Assembly (NCBI GenBank): GCA_003049465.1
Contig: PYSS01000001.1
Coordinates: 419,646-483,645 of the forward strand
Direction: 5' to 3'
Length of the DNA stretch: 64,000 nt
Source of the DNA: Magnaporthiopsis rhizophila
Taxonomy: Eukaryota; Ascomycota; Sordariomycetes; Magnaporthales; Magnaporthaceae
The number at the start of each line of letters is the position of its first letter. Positions within the stretch are counted from its first letter, which is position 1. The position numbers were made by a program, and so were the translations under genes. Of the stretch, positions 23,048 through 34,668 are shown in pieces. Under the pieces are notes generated by a model. That model searched no databases. It was not told where the DNA came from and saw only the letters and a program-made list of their open reading frames with translations.

Positions 23048-24781
23048 TCAGGCTTTAAATGGTTCAAGCTTCATTTTTCCCTTGACCAAAGACCAGATCC
23101 AGAATCCATCAAAAATGACGATATCCAAGAAGCTAAACACAAGGCTGCCTCCGAAAACAAGAGAGTGATACGTCCACGCGCGGCTGGCATCCAGGCTCGC
23201 CGTCTGGCACACGATGGCCCACGGCAGCACGTAGAGCAGATTGCTCGCCAGGCTCTGCCACAGGTACCAGCGCGGTCGGGTCGCCAGGAGCACGGTCGCG
23301 AGCTGGGTAGACATGGCGTAGAAGATGTAGCACCAGTCCAGAGTCCGCCACATCATGGCGGCCACGTCGGCCACCTCGTCCGACCCGCTGAGGTAGCGCG
23401 CAAACGGGCGGGCGCCCAGGAAGGTGAAGAACAGGCAGACGGGGACCTCAACGGCGAGCGCGAGCAGCAGCGACGTGGCGGCAGGACGCAGCACGGGGAC
23501 CAGGTCGCGCGCGGAGACGCGGGGCTGCAGGTCCGCGACGCCGACGGATCGGCGGAGGGCGCCCCAGGCGTGAGCCGTGAAGGCGAGCGAGGTCTGCTCC
23601 AGCGCGTTGACGGGCACCATAATGAGCCCCCACCTGATGGTGTTGAAGACACCCCAGGCCGTGGCGTACGTCGACCCCATGGCGACGATGGTGGTAACGA
23701 GCCACAGGTAGAGCGCGTTCCGGATCGCCGACTCGAGGAATGTGGCGAGGCCTGGGCGGAGGAGGACCAGGAGGTGACGCACGCTTGGACGTGTCGTCTC
23801 GTGGGGCTGGTTCTCATACCTGCCTCGGCCACTGCGGAACCGGAGGCTGGTGCGCCAGAGGAAGTACGCCAGGCCGGTCAGCGCAGCCGTCATGTTGCAG
23901 GCCAGCTGGACGCCGGCCTGCAGGTTGACGGTCGGGGTGTGGGAGCCCACGTGGAAGGGCGAGATGAGCAGGAGGTCGAGCGCGATGTTGACGACAAACT
24001 TGGCCGAGCTGATAATCAGAGGCACGTCCGGCTTGTCCAGCGCCCGCGTGGCGTTGGCAACGGCCGTCTCTATCGTGCTGGTCAGGGCGCTAAAGCCGCT
24101 GATGCGTACATATGTGATGCTTACGTCGCGCACCTCGACGGGGACGAACCCTTCGGCGAACGTCTCGGCGGCGGCGACGAAGGCGATGCTCATGATCAGG
24201 CCCAGCGAGGCCTGGAACAGGATCAAGGTATGGGTCAGGCCCAGCCGCTGGGCGAGGGTCCGGAGCGACGAGTCTCCGATAATGACCCAAGCGGCGCGAG
24301 GCAAGCCTTCGTTCAGCACCTCGACGACAACGCCGATGTAGGTGTACACGTCGGTGGTCACCACGAGCGAGGAGTCGATGTTAGCCACCCAGTACTTGGA
24401 CAAAAGACCGTACAAGGCCGGCAGGATGAACGAGGCGACGTTGAACAGAAGCGCGCCGGGGTATCGTTTGCGATGGTACCAGGCGGCAGACTCGGTGCCA
24501 GCATCGTCCTCGCCGTCACCGTCGTTGTCGTTCTGCCGAGACCCATCCCGCGGCTCGGGGCCGTCGCGGGCGGATTCCTCAACGTCGCGCTTGGGAAGCA
24601 TGGTGTATCCTGACAATGCCCGGTCGAGAGGATCGGAGAGGGAGAGGATGGCGTTTGCTAGTCTGTTCATCTTGTCGACCGTGGCGGGAGGCTGGCTTTT
24701 GTATACACCGCGCAGTAGACTGTCACTTCCTTCACATCCATCGGGATCTTCGCACCACCCACTTCCCCCCTTTGGCAGCAA
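23048..24781 (-). CDS. MATE-like (MOP superfamily) multi-span transporter
   Basis: An intronless 577-codon frame for a polytopic membrane protein. A charged N-terminal region of about 100 residues (with DNDGDGEDDAGTE) is followed by about 12 hydrophobic segments. These include PGALLFNVASFILPALYGLL, TLILFQASLGLIMSIAFVAA and the closing SLVFGGSLVFSFLDIVIF. The AALTGLAYFLWRTSLRF and FNTIRWGLIMVPVNALEQTS stretches fit fungal MATE/DinF-type exporters, which move organic cations or lipids against H+ or Na+. The substrate cannot be told. The in-frame Met at 24670 (MNRLANAILS) is an alternative start that would drop a Gly/Cys-rich leader. A long frame on the other strand is a codon-bias shadow. Confidence 0.7.
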   Translation of the reverse strand: MLPKGGSGWCEDPDGCEGSDSLLRGVYKSQPPATVDKMNRLANAILSLSDPLDRALSGYTMLPKRDVEESARDGPEPRDGSRQNDNDGDGEDDAGTESAAWYHRKRYPGALLFNVASFILPALYGLLSKYWVANIDSSLVVTTDVYTYIGVVVEVLNEGLPRAAWVIIGDSSLRTLAQRLGLTHTLILFQASLGLIMSIAFVAAAETFAEGFVPVEVRDVSITYVRISGFSALTSTIETAVANATRALDKPDVPLIISSAKFVVNIALDLLLISPFHVGSHTPTVNLQAGVQLACNMTAALTGLAYFLWRTSLRFRSGRGRYENQPHETTRPSVRHLLVLLRPGLATFLESAIRNALYLWLVTTIVAMGSTYATAWGVFNTIRWGLIMVPVNALEQTSLAFTAHAWGALRRSVGVADLQPRVSARDLVPVLRPAATSLLLALAVEVPVCLFFTFLGARPFARYLSGSDEVADVAAMMWRTLDWCYIFYAMSTQLATVLLATRPRWYLWQSLASNLLYVLPWAIVCQTASLDASRAWTYHSLVFGGSLVFSFLDIVIFDGFWIWSLVKGKMKLEPFKA

Positions 24782-25040
24782 ACGAGGGTGGTTTCGATCG
24801 CCAATATGAGTCTTTTAGGGGAGCCCAAGAGAAGGTGGCGCGTTCTAGAACCATTCTCAGCTCAAACCGGACATAGCGGCGGGCCTCCCGCAGAGAAGCC
24901 GGGGCGACACCGGTGGAATGGGCAGGGTGGGCAAGGTAGGGAAGAACGGATGTGGGCACGTGAGCACGTAGCCCGAGAAAAAAAAGAGACGCCAAAAAGT
25001 AGCCCCGACGAAATAAACCTCCATCGCCAGGCTAAACATG

Positions 25041-25073
<33 letters not shown>

Positions 25074-26341
25074 ATAACAATTAAAAAGGGAAATATAAAA
25101 AAGTAGGAAAGGAAACAGGAAAGGAAAAAAAAAATTGCCTGAAGGGAGGTTGTTTATCGCTGCCCATGTATCCAATGAGTGGCCTTTTGGTGTATCGCAT
25201 TTTTTCTGGTCTGCGTGGTGGGCTCGTGGGGTTTGCCAGAGCCGACTTTCTGGGGCAGGCGGGGACCGGGGATGCAAGAGATCGGAAGGGTCCGCATGGT
25301 GTGGCACCAGCCCGGCCGACCGAACAGCTTCTTGGAGCGCGCCAGCGAAACGATCTTGGCAGCGCTTTGTTCGGTACCAGGGAGACACCCCGGGCAGTCC
25401 CCAGTCCTTTCTGTTGCCCTCCACAGTGCCTAAACATGAGCCTGCAGGTCCCAATCAGCGCTGTCGGAACTGCGGATTCACATTTGGGCGCCGTCTTCTC
25501 GTCAAATGCTGCCCAGTGCTGCCATCCTGGGTTCCATCAAGGTAATGGCAATCGCAGGTGCCAACGCGACACATCCAGGAACCAGGGCTAGGTGGATCCA
25601 CTGGTGGTTGCTTGTCCGTGACCTGGGGCTGCCCGCATGACGGGCCTTGATTCACTACCAGCGTCCAGGTGGCAGAATCACATCAGGTATCACAGGCGGT
25701 GTGTCGCTATCGGCGGCGTCACTGCCCTTCTTCCATGACAGCCCCAGTCCCGGCTAGATGCCTGGGCCTGGGCCTGGGCCGCTTGTGCCAGCATGGAGGC
25801 GCAAACCGCATGCTCGTGCTAGTTCGCTCTTCCTTCCCTAGCGACCGGACACTCGCAGCCGAGTCTGTGTACCTATTGCAATCATTCTTTGTTGTGCGTG
25901 ACTCTTGCGATGCCTCTAGTGTGAATGCGAATGACACCTGCAAACTGCAGTGCTATCTGCTATCTCCGTCCTTTCCTCTCACGGGCGCTCCGACCACCGC
26001 TGACCCACCCAACGATAGGTACCTCGAATTGCTGCCTTGAAACCCGCCTATCTCTCTCTTTCTCTCTTCCACCTCCGGCCTATCCTATCCTGTCCATCCA
26101 TCCATCTGAACCTTGCATTAGTCTGGCCCGCCCATGCCTATATCGTTTTGTTGTCCGTCATATTCTTCTGCACTGCGTCCGCCTCCCCCGAACCTTGTTG
26201 CCAAACCCTCGCCCAGCACCCAAACCTACAGTACAGTCGAACCTACCCTTGACCTAAGCTCCGGGCACCCATAAACATCGAGCCGCGCCGCCCCTCCCTC
26301 CTGCTTTTCCCCTGAGACGCGATGCCTGGTGATGCACTCCG
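24782..26341. other. Intergenic: promoters of the MATE-like gene and ATG11
   Basis: A divergent promoter region of about 1.6 kb. It holds a poly(T) tract at 25040-25066 and a CT-rich stretch near 26050-26075, a common promoter feature upstream of fungal starts. No coding signal is convincing. Confidence 0.6.
25040..25066 (+). repeat. Poly(T) tract
   Basis: A T run of about 27 bases followed by an A-rich stretch, in the promoter region between two divergent genes. Confidence 0.9.
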
Positions 26342-29300
26342 ATGGCGGCACAGGTGTTGATCGCCCATACGGGCCAACGCCTAGAGGTAGACACTTCGCG
26401 ACTCGCAAGGTATGAGATTGTCTGCCTGCCGCCGCCTCTCCGCCTGACACACCATGCTCAGCGCCGCAGCAGCTGACACACTCTCTCCAGCCTAGATGAC
26501 TTCAAGCTCTCCGTCTCCCGCCAGACCTCGATACCTCCAAACTGCATCATCGCCCTAGTGCCCCCCGGCAAGGCCCTCAAGCCCCAGGCCGTACAGACCG
26601 AAAAGGAAATCTTCATCTACGACAGCCGCGTCACCCAGGCCAGCTCGCCCACCGCCTCGCTTCCCGCCCAGCTCGAGCTCGCTCCGCCCAAGCCCTATGC
26701 CATCTCGAAGCCGCCCAATGACATCCACGACACCCACTCGCTGCAGTCATGGCAGGACCTCTTCAGAGACCGCCGCGCCTGGGCTCTCCAGGTGGCCCAG
26801 GACTGCGACGAGATGTCCAGGACGGCCCAGCAGTGCTACGAGCAGGTCGACGTGATATTGACCTGCCTCGACGCCGCCGTGGCCAATCTCGAGGCCGTCG
26901 TTCGCGCCACCGAGAGCAAGTACGATGAGCTGAAGAAGTGGCTCACACCCGAACAGGCCGAGTTCAACATCCTAGTCACCAGTTGGGAGCAGTACCTCAG
27001 CCTCGCCCGCAGCGTCCCCATCTCGGCCTCTATGGTTCGTCTGATGACGGGCAAGGACGTGACGGGCGCCAAGGGCCGCCCGTCCAAGCAAGCCACACTC
27101 GAGGACCTCGTGGATCTCGACGTGGCGCGCAGGGAAGGCCGCCGTGCACCCACTGTGCTGCGCAAGTTTACCACCAAGGCTGCCGACCTAGAAAAAGCCG
27201 CCTCGCGTCTCATCCAAAATTTCGACGAGATCGTTCACCAGTTCGAGCAAGCGGCCAAGCGCTCTGCCCTGTCCCACGCCGACGAGCCCGCCCAGCTGCT
27301 TCAGGACATCAGTGCCCTGGTCAAGAAGATCGAGACCGACTACCACACCACACTGGAGTACTCTTCCTCGACCAGGGACTTGCTGCAGGCCTCCAAGATT
27401 GCGGCAACGCACACTGAACGTTTACTACCTAGCATTCGCAGCAGAGCACTCGAGATGGATAAGATGGTGCGCGACGCCACGCAGGCGCGCAATGCTCTGG
27501 CTGCCGAGTCGCTTGACTTTATGCGGAGCATCACCGAGATGACCAGCCTCACCACGCAGGTCAAGGCGCAGATCAACTCGGTCGGCCAGGACGACGAGCT
27601 GTCGACTTTTGACTACCTGCGCTTGATACAACAGGTTCCCTATGTTTATGCCTCATTTGTCGCCGAGTCCATCAGGCGCCGGGAGTGGTACGAGAAGATC
27701 AGGACAGACTCGGCCACCCTGGCCAACGAGATGGCGCTCTTCCAGGACGAGGAGATCAAGAGGCGCAGGAAGTGGTTCAAGTCTATTGGCGAGACGAACT
27801 ACGGCCCAGAGTCTCTGGGTGCCGAGAGCAACGTTCCTGGCCTCGAAGTCAATCTGTTGGGCGAGGATGAACAGTGGCCTGCCATGTCGAGAAAGGACTT
27901 GGACGACTTTCACGACACGCTACAACGGCAGAGGGCCGAGGCGGAGATCATCGCCGACATCGCCAAGCTGATTGCAGAACTGAACACCCCTACCAAGCAG
28001 CAGTTCAAGCGTCTGAAGGCATTCAAGAATGGCAGCGTGCATGAGGCTGCTCTTGGACGCAGTGGACTCATGATCCGCGGGGACGACGAGGTTCTCCGCT
28101 CTCTGCAAGAGGACAAGCTCAAGCTTGAGACCAAACTGAAAACTGCGGAGAGCAGGGTGAGGAGGTTGGAGGACCTTCTGCATCGCCAAAGCCAGGCGTC
28201 GCGGCCAACTCTGGGCAACATGTTCCAGACACCGAGCCAGCAACTCCCGGACCGTAACGATTCTACCGCCTCCATAAAGTCCCCCGCGCTTTCGGTGGAC
28301 CGTCGGCAGTCTGTCGACAACCACGACATCCAGATCTTTCAGCGCATCAAGCAGTTGGAGACGGAACTCAAGGATGAGAAGGAGCGCGCCACTGTCTTGG
28401 AGAGAGATGCCGCGGCTCGTGCCACGCAGCACGACGATATAAAGATGCAGATGGACGAAGTCACGTCGACCAAAAAGGACCTGCTTGAGAACATGGAGGC
28501 GCTGAAGCGGGAGTTTATGGACGAGCGCAAGTCTCTCGAGGACGAGATTCGGAAACTGCAAGCCAGACTTGAGGATACTGAGGATGAGATTGAGCACTTT
28601 GGCGAGTCGCGCGAGAACGAGAAGGCTTCGTACGACGACAAGGTTCGCTCATTGGAAGCCGAGGTTGAGAGGCTGGTCAAGGAGAAGACGGACGATGCCC
28701 TCAAGGCCCAGGGGCAGGTTGACTTCCTCCGAAACGAGGCGCGGCTGCAAAGGGAGCGCAACGAGATCTTACAGGCGCAGCTGCAGTCCTCGCAGGAGGA
28801 TGTCAGCAACCTGATCCGGAAGCTGAAACATTCCGACGAGACCGGGGAAGTGCCGCTAAGGGCACTTAGAGATCTGCACCAGCAGTATCTTCCAGAGACG
28901 TCGGTTCCAAGCGACATCAACGACCTTGCTGACGCGGTGTCAAACAAGTCGGTAGACATACTTGCCAAGGTGCGCACGGTGGAAAGCGACATGGTCATAC
29001 TCAGATCAAACCTAGAGCTTGCCCAGAGCGCAGCCCGCGAGCTCAAGTCGACGCTGTCTGAAACGCAGGAGAGGCTCTCGAACGAGGAGATGACGTCGCT
29101 GCACCTCAAGGAGCAGTCGCAGGAGCAAAAGGCCAGGGTCAGCGCGCTCGAGTGCGACCTCGAGGACGGCCGCAAGCAGCTGGACGAGCTCCGGGTGCGG
29201 CTGGCTCACGGCGAGACGGGATCGGAAAGCCTCCGCGTGCGGCTCGAAGAAGAAGACAGGAAGATCATGACGCTCACAGAAGACCTGGCATCGAAGCAGT

Positions 29301-30571
29301 CTCAGGTCGGCAGTCTTGAGGAAGAGCTGCGGCTGTTCCAAGAGAAGCTGCAGGCCTCGCAGTCTAAGCTGACTCTCCTCACAAAACGGAGCGACGCGCG
29401 GACGGAGCGTGCCAAGGACCTCAGCCAGCGACTGTTTTCGCAAAACGTGCGGTTGGTGCGGCTGCTGGAGCGCCTCGGCTTCTCGGTCAGCCGCGAAGGC
29501 GGGTCGATGGCCATCCAAAAGATCCCGCGTGCCGAGCGGTCCACCATGAACCTCAACGATGCAGAGTCCAAATCTGGAGCGGCGAGCCGGGTGCTGGCGG
29601 AGCAGCCCGAGGATGTTGAGCTCCTGTACTGGATGCACGCGTCGAGCGTGGAGGAGGAGGCCGAGAAGTACGAGGCCTACCTGTCGTCTCTGGGCAGCTT
29701 CGACATGGACACCTTCACCGATACGCTCTACCGCCGTGTCAAGGACGTGGAGCACATCGCGCGCAAAATGCAGCGAGACCTGCGGAGCTGTCGTGAGAAG
29801 ATGCATATGCTCCAGAAGGATGCGCACGACAAGATAGCCTTCAAGCACTTTAAGGAAGGTGACCTCGCCCTGTTCTTGCCCACTAGGAACCAGACGAACG
29901 GAGCTTGGGCTGCTTTCAACATCGGGTTCCCGCACTACTTCCTCCGTGAGCAGGAGGCACACCGGCTCCGCAGCAGGGAGTGGCTGGTGGCGCGCATCAC
30001 GAGGGTGCAGGAGAAGGTGGTGGATCTGTCCAAGAGCCTGCAGGGTGAGACCGAGTCGCTCAACGACGACGACAACGACAACCCGTTTGACCTCTCGGAC
30101 GGTCTACGGTGGTACATGATCGACGCGGTGGAGGACAAGCCCGGTGCGCCATCCACACCCGGCCTGGGCAAAACCACCGTCGCCGCTAACAACGTCGAGG
30201 CCAAGGGAGACGTGCATACGCATCCGAGGTCGGGCAAGACGCTCAACCCGCTGGGCGGCCGGCCCACGGGCATCGATGGGGTTAGCAAGACGCTGTCCAA
30301 GAGCCTCGAGAGCCGGCGGTCGAGCACGAGCTCCAAGCGGGCGCCGTCGGCCCTGGCCGGCCCCTCGGGGATCCGCAACGGCGCCAACAACAACCCTTCG
30401 AGCGAGACCAACAGTCTGCGGGCGGCGGCGGATGCGTCTGCTGCCGCGAGCCCGAAGCAGCAGCAGGCCCAGCCCAACTCGCCGGCCCAGCCTCCGGGCG
30501 AGGTGCCGCCCGTCGACGCCGAGGTACGGAACCACCACGGCAACATTGTGGACACACTGCTCGGACCTTGA
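26342..30571 (+). CDS. ATG11: Autophagy-related protein 11, selective-autophagy scaffold
   Basis: The scaffold that brings cargo receptors to the Atg1 kinase at the phagophore assembly site and acts in mitophagy and pexophagy. Exon 1 (26342-26409) encodes the ubiquitin-like start (VLIAHTGQRLEVD). Exon 2 (26491-30571) continues it with LDDFKLSVSRQTSIPPNCI, for 1382 residues in all. Long coiled-coil regions run from about residue 570 to 1010. The C-terminal ATG11 domain has the signature GDLALFLPTRNQ and WAAFNIGFPHYFL near residues 1145-1175. A low-complexity tail rich in Ser, Ala and Gln ends the protein. Length fits filamentous-fungal ATG11. Choosing exon 1 is essential: the large frame alone lacks the conserved N-terminus. 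Identity is secure. Confidence 0.93.
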
Positions 30572-31477
30572 TGTGTGAAGACGGCTCGCTGATGGACTCG
30601 GCCGACCATGTTGTTTTTGTGTGTGCCGGCTTATCACAGACTCATGATGCTCCTCGCCATCATTACTATAATCACACGTATCGCGCCCAAGCGCAGCCTC
30701 AACACCAGCACGCTCGCCCACCGCCAGTGCAGCGAGAACACAGCACCACATCTATCGAGAGCCCTGCCAAAAGGAGTATTGTGTGGGATCATTTGTGGAA
30801 TCTCGACTTTGGCTATGACGGCGGCAGGTGAAGGTGGCTGGGGGGTATATCCATCTATCACATTTTCATTTTTCAGTTTTCATTATTGCCGTGAACAAAT
30901 AAGCCCCTTTTTAAAGCCTGGGCGTTTGGATAGCTGTAGTATCACTAGGACAAGACAAGACGCAAACACTAGCAGCAGGGAGGCTTGATACTAGATTCTT
31001 TTGTTACTGGGCTATGTGGCGTCTTTGGGTTTTTTTTTTCTCTTCTTGCTGTTTCATTACGTACCTCTTCTCGGTGCCATTGCTATTGCTCCGTGCCCTC
31101 TTTGGGTAGGTTGGTAGCGATGTAGACCGCGCCGTCTAAGATAGCGGTGTCTCATTTGTGTAAGGGTTTTCTTTTGTCTCGCTTGGACGTGTTTCTATAA
31201 TCATGAAATAGTTGGAATAGACATTATCTTCGGAAGTGACCTCACGGTTGGTTGTAAGTAAGCGCAGTCGTGAGAGGATAAAAATCACCGTGTTTGTCGC
31301 AGCTGTAAATACCACACTGAACGACGCCAAGCATGGGGATATTATCTGGCAATTCTGAGCAATGTATTTTTTTTTTATACGTGCAGCTGGCTGGCCCATC
31401 TATTTAACATAATGAGTCCGGGGGCTGACGCTACAGCGACGACTCTCGCTCATGACGAGGCGGTACCAGACAGACAC
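30572..31477. other. Intergenic between convergent ATG11 and bL9m
   Basis: About 0.9 kb that should contain both 3'UTRs. It is AT-richer than its surroundings, with short T runs near 31031 and 31370. No gene is supported. Confidence 0.6.
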
Positions 31478-32623
31478 TCACGAGCCCTTGTCCTCCTCAA
31501 CAACCTCGAAATGCTTCACGACCGGTTTGACCGCAGACGCCTTCCCCTCGTGGGGGATGGATATGGACACGGTCCAGCGGCCGAGGGCGCGGACCTTTGT
31601 GGCGTCCGGCACGGGTTTCCCCTCCTCGTCCACGACGCCTTGGATGTGGAAGTGCTCCTCCCTGACGGGGATGCGGGCGGCCTCGCCGTGGCCCAGGAGC
31701 ATCTCGCGCACGCGCTGGGCCAGGTCCGCCGTCGAGACGGAGCCGAAGATGGGCGTCCCTGACGCGTGCGTGCTGGTGGCGGCGACGGGCTCCTCGTCCT
31801 CGGCGGTGGCGGCATCGGACGCGGTCGATATGGAGGCGTTGGCGGCCAGCAGTGGATTGCGGTACGGTTTGCTGCTGGCGGCGGCCGGTGCTGGTTCGTC
31901 CTTCTTGGGCGCCATGACTTTGCGGCGGAATGTTATGACGTCAGGGATGATGCTCTGGAGGAGCACGGCGGCTTGCTCGGGCTGGTGTTTGTTCGTGTTC
32001 AGGAGTTAGCTAGTGCGCTGTTGGGAAAGGAGGGGGTAGCAAAGTAGAAGACGGACTTCGGGAGACACGACCGCGCCGGCCGACACCTTCCTATTCTCCT
32101 CCTCCTTGAGCTTGTCGGCGCCCTTCTGGGCCGCCGTCTGCTCCTCCTTGGGGGCGGCGCCTTTTCTGGCGAGGGCGAAGAGCGGGTCGCGCTCGCCGAT
32201 GGCGTCGCGGGTCAGGCCCAGCTCGGCGAAACGGGCGGCCGTCATGTACTCGGCCTTTCGGGAAGGGTACCACATGTTGCGCATCCTGCCCCGGGGCGCC
32301 AGGAAGATGGAGTCTGGAGGGCGACAAAAGTCAACAGATGATGGTGAGGGCCAGCAGCAGCAGCAGCATCAGGAGACAGACGCACGCTTGGGCCCAAACT
32401 GCCTGATGTCCTTGAGCAGCCTCACGAGCACGCCCTGGTCATATTGCCGGCCCTTGGTCTTTTTGCCCCGGACCTGGATCAAACCGGCGACGGTGGAGCT
32501 GGAGGGGAAGGAGGAGGAGGCTGGACTGGTGACAACTGCTGCTGCTGCCCCGGCGCTGGTGAGGGACCGGCGGAGGCAGCTGAGGCACGTCGGCGGTGCC
32601 CTTGATAGCAGCGGCGCTGGCAT
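31478..32623 (-). CDS. MRPL50: Mitochondrial large-subunit ribosomal protein bL9m
   Basis: A bL9-type protein of the mitochondrial ribosome. Minus-strand exons are 32623-32386, 32313-32057 and 31981-31478, giving 332 residues. The N-terminus (MPAPLLSRAPPTCLSCLRR) is basic and hydroxylated, as expected for a mitochondrial presequence. The L9 core then reads IQVRGKKTKG, VLVRLLKDIRQFGPK and, in exon 2, APRGRMRNMWYPSRKAEYM, which contains the bL9 N-domain pattern. Exon 3 holds the C-domain (PIFGSVSTADLAQRVREML). The second intron has a non-consensus GTCCGT donor with a CTAAC branch, but phase and protein continuity support it. The frame is open upstream of the chosen ATG (to 32722); I prefer the presequence-like start. 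The symbol follows yeast and is less sure than the family. Confidence 0.85.
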
Positions 32624-33372
32624 ATTTTGTGGGATTCGTGCTCGATTTGGAGCCCTCGGAGGGCGTGGGCTGGCGATGACTTTGGGGTCCGCGTGTTGAA
32701 TGTGGCGCCCTCTTTTTTTCAATTGCGTCTGAAGCTATCGCAATCCCTCCTCAATTGCGGTCGGGTTGGGACCCACATTTTATCCCTTGGTCCGTGTTGC
32801 CTGTCTCCCCGCGACACGCAGCTGGGGCCTGACAGGGGTTGACGGCTGCCGTGTAAGCTGATTGGGTTGACTGATGTGACACTTGAAATCGCGGGCAGAG
32901 GCCTCTCTGCCCTCGACGTTGATCGCGGGTGAGAAGGGTAGCAGGTGCTTTGGAGCCTGTAAAATCCATGGAATTGGTTGATCGGAAGTATGAGTGACAT
33001 TCTCAAGGTAATTTTGAGCACCAAATAACCTCTTTTGAACTTGTAAATGAGCCCTTTAACCACCCGTTGCGGCTCGCTACACCACCATTGGATGGATGAA
33101 TCAGAGAGAACAAAAAGGGAAGAAAAAAAAAAAAATCCATGGGGATGATATGAAGGTGGGGTTTTTTGACAATCGCTCAACTGCTCACAGCTCTCCCTCC
33201 CGGGGGAAAATATCAGGACCGCCCTTGCGTTTCTTGTGGAAGCTTCCTTGAAACTTTTTGCTGGTGTCGCCGTCTTCAATCGCAAGCTCATTCACCAGCG
33301 TTTTCCAGTCTCGTAACGAGGTGATTCCATTTGGACCGGCCCGGGTCTACCCGCGACATCACCGCCAGCACC
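32624..33372. other. Bidirectional promoter region, bL9m and ADE8
   Basis: A 750-base segment between two divergent genes. It contains an A-run near 33122-33136. No coding signal is supported; the 190-codon frame on the minus strand lacks any domain. Confidence 0.6.
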
Positions 33373-34146
33373 ATGGCCTCATCAGAGCAGCAGCAGCAGC
33401 CGTCGCCCGCCGTGCGCATCACGGCAATGGCAAGCGGGAACGGTTCCAACTTCCAAGCCATCCTAGACGCCGTGGCCGCAGGCGGGATCCCCGGCGCGCA
33501 GGTCGTGCGCCTCTTTGTGAACCGCAAGAAGGCCTACGCCCTCGAGCGCGCGTCCCGGGCCGGCGTGCCGTCGACCTACTACAACCTGATCGGCGCCGGC
33601 TTCCAAAAGGCCGGCGATAGCAAGGACCCCGAGACGGTCGCAGCGGCCCGCGCCGCCTACGACGCCGCCCTGGCGGCGCTGGTGCTCGAGGACGCGCCGG
33701 ACCTGGTCGTGCTCGCGGGTTGGATGCACGTCTTCTCAGAGGCGTTTTTGCGCCCGCTCGCCGACGCGGGCGTCAAGTGCATCAACCTCCACCCGGCCCT
33801 GCCTGGCAGGTACGACGGCGCAAACGCCATCGAGCGCGCCTTCAAGGACTTTCAGGAGGGGAAGCTCGAGGGCGGCAGGACGGGTATCATGATGTGAGCA
33901 AACTCCTGGAGGACGTATAAACCTAGAAAAAAAGGGCTCGGCTCTAATCCATTCGCGCGCAGTCACTACGTCATCGCCGAGGTGGATCGCGGCGAGCCCA
34001 TCATGGTTCGCGAGATCGAGTGCCGAGAGGGCGAGGAGCTTGCCCAACTGGAAGAGAGGATACATGCCGCCGAGCATGAGTTGATCGTCAGCGCAACCGC
34101 CCAGGTGGTTGGCGAGATAGCCGCAAGCAAAAAGGCCCAAATATAG
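33373..34146 (+). CDS. ADE8: Phosphoribosylglycinamide formyltransferase (GAR transformylase)
   Basis: Transfers a formyl group from 10-formyl-tetrahydrofolate to GAR in step three of purine synthesis. Exons 33373-33893 and 33963-34146 give 234 residues, the normal size. The N-terminal loop MASGNGSNFQAIL binds the phosphate of GAR. The catalytic segment CINLHPALPGRYDGANA carries the Asn and His of the active site. The conserved Asp follows across the intron in HYVIAEVDRGEPI. The intron interrupts an Ile codon and is 69 bases. A poly-Gln stretch (QQQQ) near the N-terminus is not conserved in the family. The gene faces away from bL9m and is convergent with the carbamoyl-phosphate synthase gene. 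Confidence 0.95.
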
Positions 34147-34668
34147 TAATTGAGATTTCGTAGGAGATGGTGGTATTCGCGGCGGACAAGACGCAGAGAA
34201 TAAAGCGAAGGAGGAATGGAAACTATAGAAATGGGACTTCGTATATCGGAACTGGGAACATTGGCTCAAAGAAAACTCCAAAAATAACCAAGGAAAACGC
34301 ACCGATACCCTATATACTCCTGCGAAAAAAAGGATTTTCCCATGCGTAATCCCACGGTAACATCGGATATCATAATGCTCGCCACGCTTCATCGACGCCG
34401 AACCCTTTTTTTTCTTCTTTTCACCCAAAGTCGTTTTCCTTTTGCCCACCATGTTTTCCTCTCCCAAAAGCCAACGCCATGTCAACTCGTCAAATCCGAG
34501 TTTGACCGTCAAACACCGAATGGGATCCAACTTTGATGTCTTTCCAGAAAATCAGCAGCCTTACATGCTCCAGGACCACGCGCTTGTGCTGCGAAGCTGG
34601 CATGTAAAGGGGACGCATTAAAAGCCAACGCCTGTGTGGGTATTCAAACTTGACGGAAATGCCATGGT
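34147..34668. other. Intergenic between convergent ADE8 and CPA2
   Basis: About 520 bases containing both 3'UTRs, with short A and T runs. No gene is seen. Confidence 0.6.

Noticed and set aside
23165..24613. 482-codon open frame on the plus strand
   Set aside because: It lies antisense to the MATE-like transporter, is full of Arg, Gly and Glu, and has no domain; it arises from GC-rich third positions of the real gene.
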